Source: an uncultured Oscillospiraceae bacterium
GTDB lineage: Bacteria > Bacillota > Clostridia > Oscillospirales > Oscillospiraceae
Length of the DNA stretch: 64,000 nt
NCBI GenBank assembly: GCA_902478785.1
Contig: CABSMJ010000006.1
Coordinates: 1-64,000, forward strand
Direction: 5' to 3'
In this document: piece after piece, positions 8,195 to 16,856 of the stretch
Layout of the letters: each line of letters starts with the position of its first letter
How positions within the stretch are numbered: position 1 is the stretch's first letter
Translations under genes and position numbers: made by a program
The notes under the pieces: model-generated
What the model was told of the DNA's origin: nothing
What the model saw: only the letters and a program-made list of their open reading frames with translations
Databases searched by the model: none

Positions 8195-9205
8195 ATGGAC
8201 AGACAGGTAAAACGGATCGGCGTGCTCACCAGCGGCGGCGACGCGCCGGGCATGAATGCGGCGGTGCGGGCCGTGGTGCGGACGGCAGTGGGCCGGGGCA
8301 TCGACTGCGTGGGCATCCGCCGGGGCTGGAACGGCCTTATCAACAGCGACTTTATCCGTATGGACGCCTCCAGCGTCAGCCACATCATCGACAAGGGCGG
8401 CACCATGCTCTATACCGCCCGCAGCGAGGAGTTCATGGAGCCCGCCGGCCGGGCCAAGGCCCTGGGCACCTGCAAGCTGCTGGGGCTGGACGGCATCGTG
8501 GCCATCGGCGGCGACGGCACCTTCCGGGGCGCCCTGGCGCTGAGCCGCCAGGCTGCGGAGAGCGGCGAGGCGCTGAGCGTGGTGGGCATTCCCGCCACCA
8601 TCGACAACGATATCGGCTGTTCCCACTACACCATCGGCTTTGACACCGCCTGCAACACCGCCATCGAGTGCATCGATAAGCTCCGGGACACCATGCAGTC
8701 CCACGAGCGCTGCTCCGTGGTGGAGGTCATGGGCCGCCACGCCGGATATCTGGCGCTGTATGTGGGTATCGCCGTAGGTGCCACTGCCGTGCTGATCCCC
8801 GAGCGGGAGGTGGACTTTGAGCGGGACATCGTGGAGAAGATCCGCCGGGCCCGGCTCAACGGCTCCACCCATTACATGGTGGTGGTGGCCGAGGGCGCCG
8901 GCAGCGCCGTGGAGATCGGCAAGCGCATCCACCAGGAGGTGGGCATTGACCCCCGGGTCACCGTGCTGGGCCACATCCAGCGAGGCGGCAGCCCCTCTGC
9001 CCGGGACCGGGAGACCGCCAGCCGTATGGGCTACGCCGCGGTGATGGCCCTGGAGCAGGACAAGGGCAACCGCGTCATTGCCACCCAGGACGGCCGTATC
9101 GTGGACCTGGACATGGAGGAGGCCCTGGCCATGACCAAGACCTTCGAGATGGACCGCTATCAGGTGCTGGAGGCCCTGACCAACAGCAAGGGCCCGGGCC
9201 TGTAA
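8195..9205 (+). CDS. pfkA: ATP-dependent 6-phosphofructokinase
   Basis: This enzyme phosphorylates fructose 6-phosphate to the 1,6-bisphosphate, the committed step of glycolysis. The 336 residues contain SGGDAPGMNAAVR (13-25) and GGDGT at 105-109. The glycine at 108 is the mark of ATP users, whereas pyrophosphate users have aspartate there. The catalytic loop PATIDND has D137 as the expected base, followed by HERCSVVEVMGRHAGYLA. An in-frame ATG lies 99 bases earlier, but the one used here has GGGAGGA eight bases upstream and matches family length. The gene stands alone, with its own promoter and a strong terminator shared with the convergent dehydrogenase gene. Confidence 0.96.
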   Translation: MDRQVKRIGVLTSGGDAPGMNAAVRAVVRTAVGRGIDCVGIRRGWNGLINSDFIRMDASSVSHIIDKGGTMLYTARSEEFMEPAGRAKALGTCKLLGLDGIVAIGGDGTFRGALALSRQAAESGEALSVVGIPATIDNDIGCSHYTIGFDTACNTAIECIDKLRDTMQSHERCSVVEVMGRHAGYLALYVGIAVGATAVLIPEREVDFERDIVEKIRRARLNGSTHYMVVVAEGAGSAVEIGKRIHQEVGIDPRVTVLGHIQRGGSPSARDRETASRMGYAAVMALEQDKGNRVIATQDGRIVDLDMEEALAMTKTFEMDRYQVLEALTNSKGPGL

Positions 9206-9230
9206 GAGACGCTCGGCAAGCTTCCTACAT

Positions 9231-9271
9231 AAAACCGCCCCGCAGACCTTTTTGGCCTGCGGGGCGGTTTT
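9231..9271. terminator. Bidirectional intrinsic terminator between pfkA and gdhA
   Basis: A perfect 15-bp stem (9231-9245 with 9257-9271) starts with AAAA and ends with TTTT, so it can stop both converging transcripts. Confidence 0.85.
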
Positions 9272-9297
9272 GACTTTATCTGAGAAGGGAAGGGCCT

Positions 9298-10644
9298 TTA
9301 CAGTCCCTGGGCGATCATGGCGGAGGCGATCTTCTTGAAGGCGGCAATATCGTTGCCGGCAATCAGGTCATAGCCCAGGCCATATTCCTCTGCCGCGGCG
9401 GCGGAGGCGTCGTAAATGTCGCCCATGATCTTACGCAGGCGGCTGTCCACCTCCTGGCGGCTCCAGCTGTAACGCAGGCTGTTCTGGACCATCTCCAGGG
9501 CGGAGACCACCACGCCGCCGCTGCCGGCAGCCTTGGACCCGGCGGTGAGCACCTGGGGGCTCAGGCGCAGCAGGTGGAGGGCCTCGGTGGTGGCGGGCAT
9601 GTTGGCGCCCTCCACGTAGTAGCGGACGTTGTTGGCCACGATGCGCACTGCGTCCTCCACGTCCAGCTCGTTCTGGGTGGCGCAGGGGACCACGATGTCC
9701 ACCGGCACCTCCCAGGGCTTCTTGCCGGCGTAAAACTCCACGCCGAAGCGGTCGGCGTAGGGCTCCACCTTGTCCTGGCTGCTGGCGCGCATCTGGAGCA
9801 GGAAGTCGAACTTCTCCGGGGTGGCCACGCCGTCGGGGTCGTAGATGTAGCCGTCGGGGCCCGAGAGGGTGACCACCTTGCCTCCCAGCTCGGTGCTCTT
9901 GCGGCACACGCCCCAGGCCATGTTGCCGAAGCCTGAGACCGCCAAGCGCTTGCCCTCCATGGTCTCTCCCTGGTGCTCCAGCATCCGGGCAATGAAGTAC
10001 ACCGTGCCGAAGCCTGCGGCCTCCTGGCGGATAACGCTGCCACCGTAGGTCAGGCCCTTGCCGGTGAGGGCGCTGCTCTCCGCCTGGCTGGTGAGGCGCT
10101 TGTACTCGCCGTAGAGGAAGCCGATCTCCCGGCTGCCCACGCCGATGTCGCCGGCGGGGATGTCGGTGTCGGCGCCGATGTGGCGGTAGAGGGCCATCAT
10201 GAAGCTCTGGCAAAAGCGCATGACCTCCCGCTTGCTCTTGCCCCTGGGGTCGAAGTCGGCACCGCCGGCGGCGCCGCCGATGGGCAGGCCCGTCAGGGCA
10301 TTCTTGTAGGTCTGCTCAAAGCCCAGGAACTTGACGATGGAGGGGTTCACCGAGGGGTGGAACCGCAGTCCGCCCTTGTAGGGGCCGATGGCGCTGTTGA
10401 ACTGGGCCCGGTAGCCGTGGCAGGTGTGGGCGTAACCTGCATCGTCCACCCAGGGCACCGTGAAGGAGAGCATCCGCTCCGGCTCCACCATGCGGGTCAG
10501 GAGGTCCAGGCGTTCGTAGACGTCGCTGTCCTCCAGAGCCGGGGCGATCATGTCCATCCAGGTCAGCACGGACTGCAGATACTCCGGCTGATTGCTGTAA
10601 CGCTGGGAGAGGGACTCTCGAACGCGGGAAATGTAGTCGTTCAT
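9298..10644 (-). CDS. Glutamate dehydrogenase paralogue with altered substrate site
   Basis: This is a 448-residue member of the hexameric family interconverting glutamate and 2-oxoglutarate plus ammonia. By memory it resembles the Clostridium symbiosum NAD-dependent enzyme, including GPDGYIYDP and the MRAS segment. The glutamate-side lysine K90 (GPYKGG), the catalytic-type K136 (RGKS) and D166 (PAGD) are present. However, the motif that should read GG-x-K-GG is GGAAGG, so residue 126 is alanine (codon 10267-10269). A neighbouring EATG motif reads EAAG at 208-211. The lysine lost corresponds to K113 of C. symbiosum, a substrate-contacting residue. The gene starts 12 bp after a second, intact paralogue. 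It may be inactive, regulatory or act on another substrate; the sequence cannot say which. Confidence 0.88.
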   Translation of the reverse strand: MNDYISRVRESLSQRYSNQPEYLQSVLTWMDMIAPALEDSDVYERLDLLTRMVEPERMLSFTVPWVDDAGYAHTCHGYRAQFNSAIGPYKGGLRFHPSVNPSIVKFLGFEQTYKNALTGLPIGGAAGGADFDPRGKSKREVMRFCQSFMMALYRHIGADTDIPAGDIGVGSREIGFLYGEYKRLTSQAESSALTGKGLTYGGSVIRQEAAGFGTVYFIARMLEHQGETMEGKRLAVSGFGNMAWGVCRKSTELGGKVVTLSGPDGYIYDPDGVATPEKFDFLLQMRASSQDKVEPYADRFGVEFYAGKKPWEVPVDIVVPCATQNELDVEDAVRIVANNVRYYVEGANMPATTEALHLLRLSPQVLTAGSKAAGSGGVVVSALEMVQNSLRYSWSRQEVDSRLRKIMGDIYDASAAAAEEYGLGYDLIAGNDIAAFKKIASAMIAQGL

Positions 10645-10656
10645 GTTCTCCCCTCC

Positions 10657-12003
10657 TTACACCAGGCCGTAGGCCAGCATGGAGTCGCCCACCTTCAAAA
10701 AGCCTGCGATGTTGGCGCCTGCCACCAGGTCGCCGGGCTTGCCGTACTGGGCCGCGGCGGAGGAGGCGTTGTGGTAGAGGTTGGTCATGATCTCCTTGAG
10801 GTGCTCGTCCACCTCCTCGAAGGTCCAGGAAAAGCGCATGGAGTTCTGGCTCATCTCCAGGGCGGAGGTGGCCACACCGCCGGCGTTGGCTGCCTTGGCG
10901 GGGGCAAAGAGGACCTTGGCGGCCTGGAAGGCCTCCACCGCCTCGGGGGTGCAGGGCATATTGGCGCCCTCGGCCACGGCGAAGCAGCCGTTTTGGATCA
11001 GGGCCTTGGCGGCATTGAGATCCAGCTCGTTCTGGGTGGCGCAGGGCAGGGCGATGTCGCAGGAAATCTGCCAGATGTCCCGGCAGCCCTCGTGGTACTC
11101 CGCCTGGGGATGGGTGAGGGTGTACTCCCGGATGCGCTTGCGCTCCACCTCCTTGAGCTGCTTGACAAGGGGCAGGTCGATGCCGTTGGGGTCGTAGATA
11201 TAGCCGTTGGAATCGGACATGGCTACCACCTTGGCGCCGAAGGCCGTGGCCTTCTCGCAGGCGTAGATGGCCACATTGCCGGAGCCGGAGATGACCACCG
11301 TGGTACCCTCAAAGCTGCGGCCGGCGTCCTTGAGCATGCTGTCGGCGAAGTAGCACAGACCGTAGCCGGTGGCCTCGGTGCGGGCCAGGCTGCCGCCGTA
11401 GCTCAGGCCCTTGCCGGTGAGGACGCCGGTGAACTCGTTGCGCAGGCGCTTGAACTGGCCGAAGAGGTAGCCGATCTCCCGGCCGCCCACGCCGATGTCG
11501 CCGGCGGGCACGTCGGTGTCGGGACCGATGTATTTGCACAGCTCTGTCATGAAACTCTGGCAAAAGCGCATGACCTCGGAGTCGGACTTGCCCTTGGGGT
11601 CGAAGTCGGCGCCGCCCTTACCGCCGCCGATGGGCAGGCCGGTCAGGGAGTTCTTGAAGATCTGCTCAAAGCCCAGGAACTTGATGATGCCCTCGTAGAC
11701 GGAGGGGTGGAACCGCAAACCGCCCTTGTAGGGGCCGATGGCGCTGTTGAACTGGACCCGGAAGCCCCGATTGACGTGAATGTGGCCCTGGTCGTCCTCC
11801 CAGGGGACCCGGAACTTGATGATCCGCTCCGGCTCCACCAGGCAGTCCATGACGCCTTCGGTGATGAACTCCGGCCGGGCTTCCACCACGGGGACCAGGG
11901 AGGAAAGGACCTCCCGTACTGCCTGGTGGAACTCCGGCTCTGCCGGGTTGCGCTGAATGACCCGTTCCATCAAATCGTTGAGATACGCGTGTTGAATCTG
12001 CAT
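10657..12003 (-). CDS. gdhA: Glutamate dehydrogenase, NADP-type
   Basis: This 448-residue hexameric glutamate dehydrogenase most likely assimilates ammonia into glutamate. All key residues are in place: K93 (GPYKGG), K129 (PIGGGKGG), K139 (DPKGKSD) and the PAGDIGVGGREI loop. The Rossmann part has VVISGSGNVA. An ATG 15 bases earlier overlaps the GGAGG ribosome site itself, so the start is the ATG at 12003, eight bases behind GGAGG. Its own promoter lies about 70 bp upstream. It is co-transcribed with the downstream paralogue at 9298-10644. NADP preference is judged from similarity to the E. coli type and is less certain than the family. Confidence 0.93.
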   Translation of the reverse strand: MQIQHAYLNDLMERVIQRNPAEPEFHQAVREVLSSLVPVVEARPEFITEGVMDCLVEPERIIKFRVPWEDDQGHIHVNRGFRVQFNSAIGPYKGGLRFHPSVYEGIIKFLGFEQIFKNSLTGLPIGGGKGGADFDPKGKSDSEVMRFCQSFMTELCKYIGPDTDVPAGDIGVGGREIGYLFGQFKRLRNEFTGVLTGKGLSYGGSLARTEATGYGLCYFADSMLKDAGRSFEGTTVVISGSGNVAIYACEKATAFGAKVVAMSDSNGYIYDPNGIDLPLVKQLKEVERKRIREYTLTHPQAEYHEGCRDIWQISCDIALPCATQNELDLNAAKALIQNGCFAVAEGANMPCTPEAVEAFQAAKVLFAPAKAANAGGVATSALEMSQNSMRFSWTFEEVDEHLKEIMTNLYHNASSAAAQYGKPGDLVAGANIAGFLKVGDSMLAYGLV

Positions 12004-12068
12004 ATGCCTTTCCTCCAAACCTGTTGACTTTGGGCGGCGGATGCCGCTTTTTCAGTTTAATGCTTCAA

Positions 12069-12098
12069 ATCGTAACACAGGTAAAGTCCTCTGGTCAA
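12069..12098 (-). promoter_or_regulatory. Promoter of the glutamate dehydrogenase pair
   Basis: On the minus strand TTGACC (12093-12098), an 18-bp spacer and TACGAT (12069-12074). The short leader holds a GCGGCATCCGC hairpin near 12035-12050. Confidence 0.65.
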
Positions 12099-12351
12099 CG
12101 ACTTTTGTCCTTGCTGTGGGCATATTTGTAGGAGCGCTCAACTTTTCAGGTGGATGGACTTTCACTTTCCGTCAATTCCGATAAAAGAAGCGGAGAATTT
12201 TCCAATTTTTGGACTGCTCAACGAGACCCATAAAATTCCAGAAAGATTAGAAAGCGGTAGACCCGGGAGACGGAGAAGGGGAAAAAGAGAGGCAATAGCG
12301 CCTAGCAAAGGAAAGGGAAACTCCTTTACAAATCGACACCAGGATTTCGAC
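12099..12351. other. Intergenic stretch with no recognised gene
   Basis: Between the gdhA promoter and the MATE terminator there are about 250 bases of lower GC. I found no convincing ORF with a ribosome site, no RNA gene and no repeat on either strand. Confidence 0.5.
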
Positions 12352-12393
12352 AAAAAACGCCCTCCGGCGGACTTTAGTCCGGCGGAGGGCGTT
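12352..12393 (-). terminator. Intrinsic terminator of the MATE gene
   Basis: An 18-bp perfect stem (12356-12373 with 12376-12393, two-base loop) is followed on the minus strand by a six-T run, just past the MATE stop codon. Confidence 0.88.
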
Positions 12394-12413
12394 GGGCGAG
12401 AGGGGGATGGATG

Positions 12414-13787
12414 TCAGGGGTCGGTGTGGAGCTCCTTTGAGTGGAAGATGTGGGGCCAGTCCAGCCGCAGCAGGGCCACCAGAAGCACGATGGAGCTGCA
12501 CAGCCAGGTCAGGGGATAGGCCCAGGAGATGGTCTGAAACATGGGGAAGACCCGCAGGGTCAGCGTCACATAGATGATGCGGATGACGCACCAGGAGGAG
12601 AGCATGGCGATCATAGGCACCACGGATTTTCCACAGCCCCGCAGCACGCCGGCGGCGCAGTGGGAGAAGGCCAGCAGGAAGAAAAAGAGGATGGCGATGT
12701 GGGCGTGGATGGTGCCGTAGGCGATGGCCTGGGGGTCGTCCACAAAGATGGCCAGAGCCCGCTCAATCTGGAAGTAGAGCAGGACGCCCAGGCCCTCCGC
12801 CAGAGCCATGCCGATGAGGATACCGGCGATGCCGCCCTTCCGGGCCCGGTCATAGCGGCCGGCTCCCAGGTTCTGGCTGACGAAGGTGGGCAGGGACTGG
12901 GACATACTCATGATGGGCAAAAAGGCCAGCCCCTCGATCTTGCTGTATGCCCCGTGGCCGGACATGGCATAGGCACCGAAGGTGTTGATGTTGGTCTGGA
13001 CTACCAGGTTGCCGATGCTGACCACGGAGCCCTGGATGCCGGCGGGCAGGCCCTGGAGCAGCACCTGGGACAAGATGCCGGGATAGAGGCGCAGCTTGCG
13101 CAGCTCCAGCTTGGCCGCGTCCTTTCCCCGGAGCATCCGCAGAATGCACAAAGCCGCGCTGAGACCCTGGGCCAGGACGGTGGCAAAGGCGGCACCGCCC
13201 ACCCCCAGGTGAAATCCAGCCACCAGGATCAGATCCAGCACTACATTGGTGACAGAGGCGATGGCCAGATAGTATAGCGGCCGGAGGCTGTCCCCCAGAG
13301 CCTGCATGATGGCCATGCAGATGTTGAACATGATGATGGTGGACACCCCGGCGAAGTAGAAGTTAAAGTAGCACAGGGAGTCGGGCAGCACGCTCTCCGG
13401 CACCTTCATCCACACCAGGATGTGGGGCACCAGGAGAAGGCCCACCACGGTGGAGAGCACCGAGGCGATGAGGCCTAAAAGGAAGTTGGTGTGGATGGCC
13501 TTTTCCACGTTCTCCTGGTCACCGGCGCCGAAGTAGCGGGAGATGACCACGCCGCCGCCCAGGGCAATGCCGTTGAAGAAGCCGATGATCAAAAGGGTCA
13601 GGTTGGTGGCGGAGCTGACGGCGGCAAAGGCGTTGTTGTCCGCAAAATTACCCACCACCCAGGCGTCCGCTAAATTGTACAGCTGCTGCAGCAGCTGCCC
13701 CAGAAAAATGGGGAAGGCAAAGCGAAGAATGCCGGGGATGATGGGCCCATTAACCAGGTCCACAGACCGGGATGTACTTTTTTTCAT
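12414..13787 (-). CDS. MATE-family multidrug/cation antiporter
   Basis: This 457-residue membrane protein has about twelve helices in two repeated halves, as in MATE (NorM/DinF) exporters that expel drugs or metabolites against Na+ or H+. Typical sequence includes GPIIPGILRFAFPIFLGQ near the N-terminus, YNLADAWVVGNF, and the half-repeat around residue 240 (QGLPAGIQGSVVSIGNLVVQ). The ATG is preceded by a GGGGGT-containing site. It is monocistronic, with a promoter (13870-13898), a leader containing a strong hairpin (13825-13853) and a terminator. The substrate cannot be predicted. Confidence 0.92.
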   Translation of the reverse strand: MKKSTSRSVDLVNGPIIPGILRFAFPIFLGQLLQQLYNLADAWVVGNFADNNAFAAVSSATNLTLLIIGFFNGIALGGGVVISRYFGAGDQENVEKAIHTNFLLGLIASVLSTVVGLLLVPHILVWMKVPESVLPDSLCYFNFYFAGVSTIIMFNICMAIMQALGDSLRPLYYLAIASVTNVVLDLILVAGFHLGVGGAAFATVLAQGLSAALCILRMLRGKDAAKLELRKLRLYPGILSQVLLQGLPAGIQGSVVSIGNLVVQTNINTFGAYAMSGHGAYSKIEGLAFLPIMSMSQSLPTFVSQNLGAGRYDRARKGGIAGILIGMALAEGLGVLLYFQIERALAIFVDDPQAIAYGTIHAHIAILFFFLLAFSHCAAGVLRGCGKSVVPMIAMLSSWCVIRIIYVTLTLRVFPMFQTISWAYPLTWLCSSIVLLVALLRLDWPHIFHSKELHTDP

Positions 13788-13824
13788 GATACCCCCATTC
13801 CAGAGATGACAAAAGACGACAAAG

Positions 13825-13853
13825 GTCTGCTCTCCATAAAGCGGAGAGCAGAC
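13825..13853 (-). promoter_or_regulatory. Stable hairpin in the MATE gene leader
   Basis: A perfect 11-bp stem GTCTGCTCTCC/GGAGAGCAGAC with a seven-base loop lies between the MATE promoter and its start codon. On the minus strand it is followed by a broken T-rich stretch (CTTTGTCGTCTTTTGTC). It could be a weak attenuator or protein-binding hairpin; I recognise no known riboswitch. Confidence 0.5.
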
Positions 13854-13869
13854 GACGGTTCCACCACCA

Positions 13870-13898
13870 AGAATAGGCTATAAATTGCCTGGTGTCAA
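13870..13898 (-). promoter_or_regulatory. Promoter of the MATE gene
   Basis: On the minus strand a consensus TTGACA (13893-13898), a 17-bp spacer and TATTCT (13870-13875). Confidence 0.65.
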
Positions 13899-14079
13899 GG
13901 GAAATCCCTGTCCATTCTGAAAAGAGCGGTGCAGAGGGGGTGAAAGGGCAGCAAAGCGGGCGAGCATCCCCAAAATGCGAAAAGGAAAATTTTCACAAAA
14001 ATGGGGAACGAAAAGCTGGGGAAAATCGTCTATCTTACATAAGGGGACACCCCCAAACTGAAGTGATGGAGGGATACAC

Positions 14080-16221
14080 ATGAAAAGACTGGTTTCCCTG
14101 CTCCTGTGCGCCGCGCTGCTGGCCGGTTTAACGGTCACAGCTGGGGCGGAAAGCGGCGCCGACGACCGCCTGAGCCAGGTGACGGAGGCGGTGAAAAAGA
14201 CGCTGGACCTGGATACGGAGGGGTACGATGACTTCCAGGGCGACAGCTATGAGGACTCGCTGACCCGGATGTGGAGCCTCCAGTGGTCCGGCGCCGGCGG
14301 CTCGCTGACGGTGGAGGCCCTGGAGGATGGCACCATTGTCAGCTTCCGCCTGGATGATGAGACGAAGTCCTCCGGCGGTTTCCCCGCCTTCCCCAGCGGA
14401 GACACCAAAAAGGCCACTCAAGCGGCCCAGACGTTCTTGAATCGGGTGCTGGACAAAGCCACGGAGTCGGTGAAGTTGGGTGAGCCCGAGGGGGAGGACC
14501 GGCTGGGCAGCACGGAACTGAGCTTTTCCGGCCAGATCCTGCTCAACGGCCTGCCCTCGGCCTTGACCTATTCCATGAGTGTCCGCAGCAGCGACAACCA
14601 GGTGACCTGGTTCCGCCGGGACGTGCCGGAGACCACCTTCCTGGGCACCATCCCTGCCGCCCAGGCCTCCGTCACCCGGGACAAAGCGGCTGAAATGCTG
14701 GGGGACAAGCTGGGACTGCGGCTGGAGTATGTTCTGCCGGAGGCCGATAGCACCCAGGCGGTGCTGCGCTACCTGCCCCAGAGCGTCCACACCTTCTATG
14801 TGGACGCCCGCACCGGCGAGCTGCTGGACCTGACGGAGCTGGAGGAGAAGCTGTGGCAGAGCGCCGGCGGCGCGGAGTCGCCCAGCGAGGACAGCTCCGC
14901 CGAGGGGGAGAATGGGCTGTCCCAGGCGGAGCAGGAGGGCATCCAGAAGCTGGAGGGCGTGCTGCCCAGTGACAAGCTGGAGGCCCTGGTGCGGGCGGAG
15001 AAGGCCTATGGCCTGGACCGCTACACCCTTGCTTCTGCTGCCTATGTGCTGGAAAAGGGCACCGACGGGGAGGAGGACCAGGTCCTGTGCACCCTGCGCT
15101 TCAGCCGCTCCGACGGCAGCGGGACCTATGGCCGGACGGTGCAGGTGGATGCCCGCACCGGTGAGGTGCTGTCGGTGTACTCCCGGGTCCCCTGGGATAA
15201 GGACCGTCAGCCCAAGGTGAGCCGGGAAGCCGCCCTGACGGCAGCGGAGGCGTTTTTGAAGGACTTTGCCGGCGACCGCTTTGCCCACCTGGCCCTCTAT
15301 GAGGAGAATGCCGTGGAGGGCGACGGCGATCCCTGCTACTACTTCACCTTTGCCCGCCGGGAAAACGACATCTTCTTCCCGGACAACGGTTACAGCGTGG
15401 CCATCGATGGGTCCGACGGCTCCGTTTACAGCCTCAGCTATACCTATGATGAGACGCTGACCTTCCAGGCACCTGAGGGGCTGGTCACCGCCCAGGCAGC
15501 CCTCAAGACCTGGGTGGACAGCTACGACGTGACCCTGGGCTACCGGCTGGTGCCTCAGCCCCTGAGTGCCTCCGACCCCGCCCAGGCCAAGCTGATGCAG
15601 CAGGGTCTCCAGTACTACTACGGCCTGCGCCTGACCTATGCCCAGGAGCGGGAGACCTATTACCTGGGCGTGGACGCCAAGAGCGGACAGCTGGTGGAGC
15701 GGGAGACGGTCTCGTCTCAGGCTCCGGCCTATACCGACCTGAGTGGCAGCTGGGCCAAGGCGGACATCGAGACGTTGTCCCGCTATGGCGTGGGCTATGA
15801 AGCCGAGACGTTCCAGGGTGGAAAGCAGCTGACCCAGTGGGATCTGGTGTGCCTGCTGGCCAGTCTGGAGGGCTTGCGTCTGGACCCCGCCGGGGCCACG
15901 GAGGAGGAAAAGGACGCTGCCTATGACGTCGTTTGCCGTATGGGCGCCATGAGCCGCGCCGACCGGGAAGAGGAGAAGCTGCTGACCCGGGGCCAGGTGG
16001 TGCAGATGCTGCTGGATGCCTCCGGCTACGGCCCGGCGGCCCATCTCCAGGGCATCTACACTTGCTCCTACGGCGACCGGAGCACCATCCCCGCCGATCA
16101 GCTGGGCTATGCGGCCCTGGCCCAGGGCCTGAAGCTGGTCCAGGGGAATTACGCCGGCAGCCGCACCGCCACCCGGGCGGAGGCGGCGGTGATGCTCTGC
16201 CGGCTGCTGAGCCGGAGCTGA
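14080..16221 (+). CDS. Secreted YcdB/PepSY-like repeat protein with C-terminal SLH-like region
   Basis: This 713-residue exported protein has a signal peptide at residues 1-24 (LLLCAALLAGLTVTAGA). Several tandem YcdB/YcdC-PepSY-like units follow, each closing with a variant of YVDARTGELL (FYVDARTGELLDL, VQVDARTGEVLSV, LGVDAKSGQLVER). The last ~165 residues, starting at YTDLSGSWAKADIETLSRYGV, read as S-layer homology modules (YGDRSTIPADQLGYAALAQGL; TRAEAAVMLCRLL). SLH modules bind secondary cell-wall polymers, so the protein is probably held on the cell surface. PepSY domains are thought to inhibit or regulate proteases; which applies here is unknown. The gene is isolated, with GGAGGG before the ATG, and converges on ribH. 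Confidence 0.8.
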   Translation: MKRLVSLLLCAALLAGLTVTAGAESGADDRLSQVTEAVKKTLDLDTEGYDDFQGDSYEDSLTRMWSLQWSGAGGSLTVEALEDGTIVSFRLDDETKSSGGFPAFPSGDTKKATQAAQTFLNRVLDKATESVKLGEPEGEDRLGSTELSFSGQILLNGLPSALTYSMSVRSSDNQVTWFRRDVPETTFLGTIPAAQASVTRDKAAEMLGDKLGLRLEYVLPEADSTQAVLRYLPQSVHTFYVDARTGELLDLTELEEKLWQSAGGAESPSEDSSAEGENGLSQAEQEGIQKLEGVLPSDKLEALVRAEKAYGLDRYTLASAAYVLEKGTDGEEDQVLCTLRFSRSDGSGTYGRTVQVDARTGEVLSVYSRVPWDKDRQPKVSREAALTAAEAFLKDFAGDRFAHLALYEENAVEGDGDPCYYFTFARRENDIFFPDNGYSVAIDGSDGSVYSLSYTYDETLTFQAPEGLVTAQAALKTWVDSYDVTLGYRLVPQPLSASDPAQAKLMQQGLQYYYGLRLTYAQERETYYLGVDAKSGQLVERETVSSQAPAYTDLSGSWAKADIETLSRYGVGYEAETFQGGKQLTQWDLVCLLASLEGLRLDPAGATEEEKDAAYDVVCRMGAMSRADREEEKLLTRGQVVQMLLDASGYGPAAHLQGIYTCSYGDRSTIPADQLGYAALAQGLKLVQGNYAGSRTATRAEAAVMLCRLLSRS

Positions 16222-16285
16222 ACGCCTGACGTGCCAAGCCGTTTTCCCTGTATTTCCAAGCTGTGTGCGGCAGCTGCCGCACCGC

Positions 16286-16319
16286 AAAAAGGCCGCGCCC
16301 CTTGTGGGGCGCGGCCTTT
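16286..16319. terminator. Terminator between the SLH protein gene and the riboflavin operon
   Basis: A perfect 14-bp stem (16288-16301 with 16306-16319). The stronger U-tract is on the minus strand (five A at 16286-16290), so it chiefly ends the rib operon. Confidence 0.8.
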
Positions 16320-16343
16320 GACTGTTTGGGGAGAGAAGCGCGC

Positions 16344-16811
16344 TCAGGCCTCCAGAGCCCGGATCAGGTTCACCATCTCGATGGCGCTCTCGGCGCAGTC
16401 GGAGCCCTTGTTACCGGCCTTGGTGCCGGCCCGCTCCACGGCCTGCTCGATGGTGTCGGTGGTCAGCACGCCGAAGAGCACGGGGATGTCGCTTTGCAGC
16501 GCCACAGTGGCCACGCCCTTGGAGACCTCGCTGCACACGTAGTCATAGTGGCTGGTGGAGCCCCGGATCACTGCGCCCAGGGCGATGACGGCGTCATAGC
16601 GGCCGCTCTTGGCCATCTTGGAGGCAATGAGGGGGATCTCAAAGGCACCGGGCACCCAGGCCACGTCCATGTCCTCCTCCCGCACCCCGTGGCGCAGCAG
16701 CGTGTCCTGGCAGCCGCTCAGGAGCTTGGAGACGATGAATTCGTTGAACCGGGCGCAGACAATGCCCACCCGCATCTCCTGGGCGACGAGTTTTCCTTCA
16801 AAGCGTTTCAT
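16344..16811 (-). CDS. ribH: 6,7-dimethyl-8-ribityllumazine synthase
   Basis: This enzyme joins the ribityl-uracil and 3,4-dihydroxybutanone 4-phosphate to give lumazine, the penultimate riboflavin precursor. Members assemble into pentamers or icosahedral shells. The 155 residues have the family landmarks VCARFNEFI near residue 20, WVPGAFEIPL near 51-60, the phosphate loop GAVIRGSTSHYDYV around 78-91, and GVLTTDT. The start has GGAGG eight bases upstream. It is the last gene of ribD-ribE-ribBA-ribH and ends just before a terminator. Confidence 0.96.
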   Translation of the reverse strand: MKRFEGKLVAQEMRVGIVCARFNEFIVSKLLSGCQDTLLRHGVREEDMDVAWVPGAFEIPLIASKMAKSGRYDAVIALGAVIRGSTSHYDYVCSEVSKGVATVALQSDIPVLFGVLTTDTIEQAVERAGTKAGNKGSDCAESAIEMVNLIRALEA

Positions 16812-16856
16812 GTGATGTTCCTCCGTTCGTTTTTCAAAAATATCCCCTGGCCGGGA

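Noticed and set aside
9973..12027. 684-residue plus-strand frame over the two glutamate dehydrogenases
   Set aside because: Internal repetition merely mirrors the tandem gdh genes in antisense.
13878..14138. 86-residue minus-strand frame between the MATE and SLH genes
   Set aside because: No ribosome site, overlaps the signal peptide of the SLH protein and the MATE promoter.
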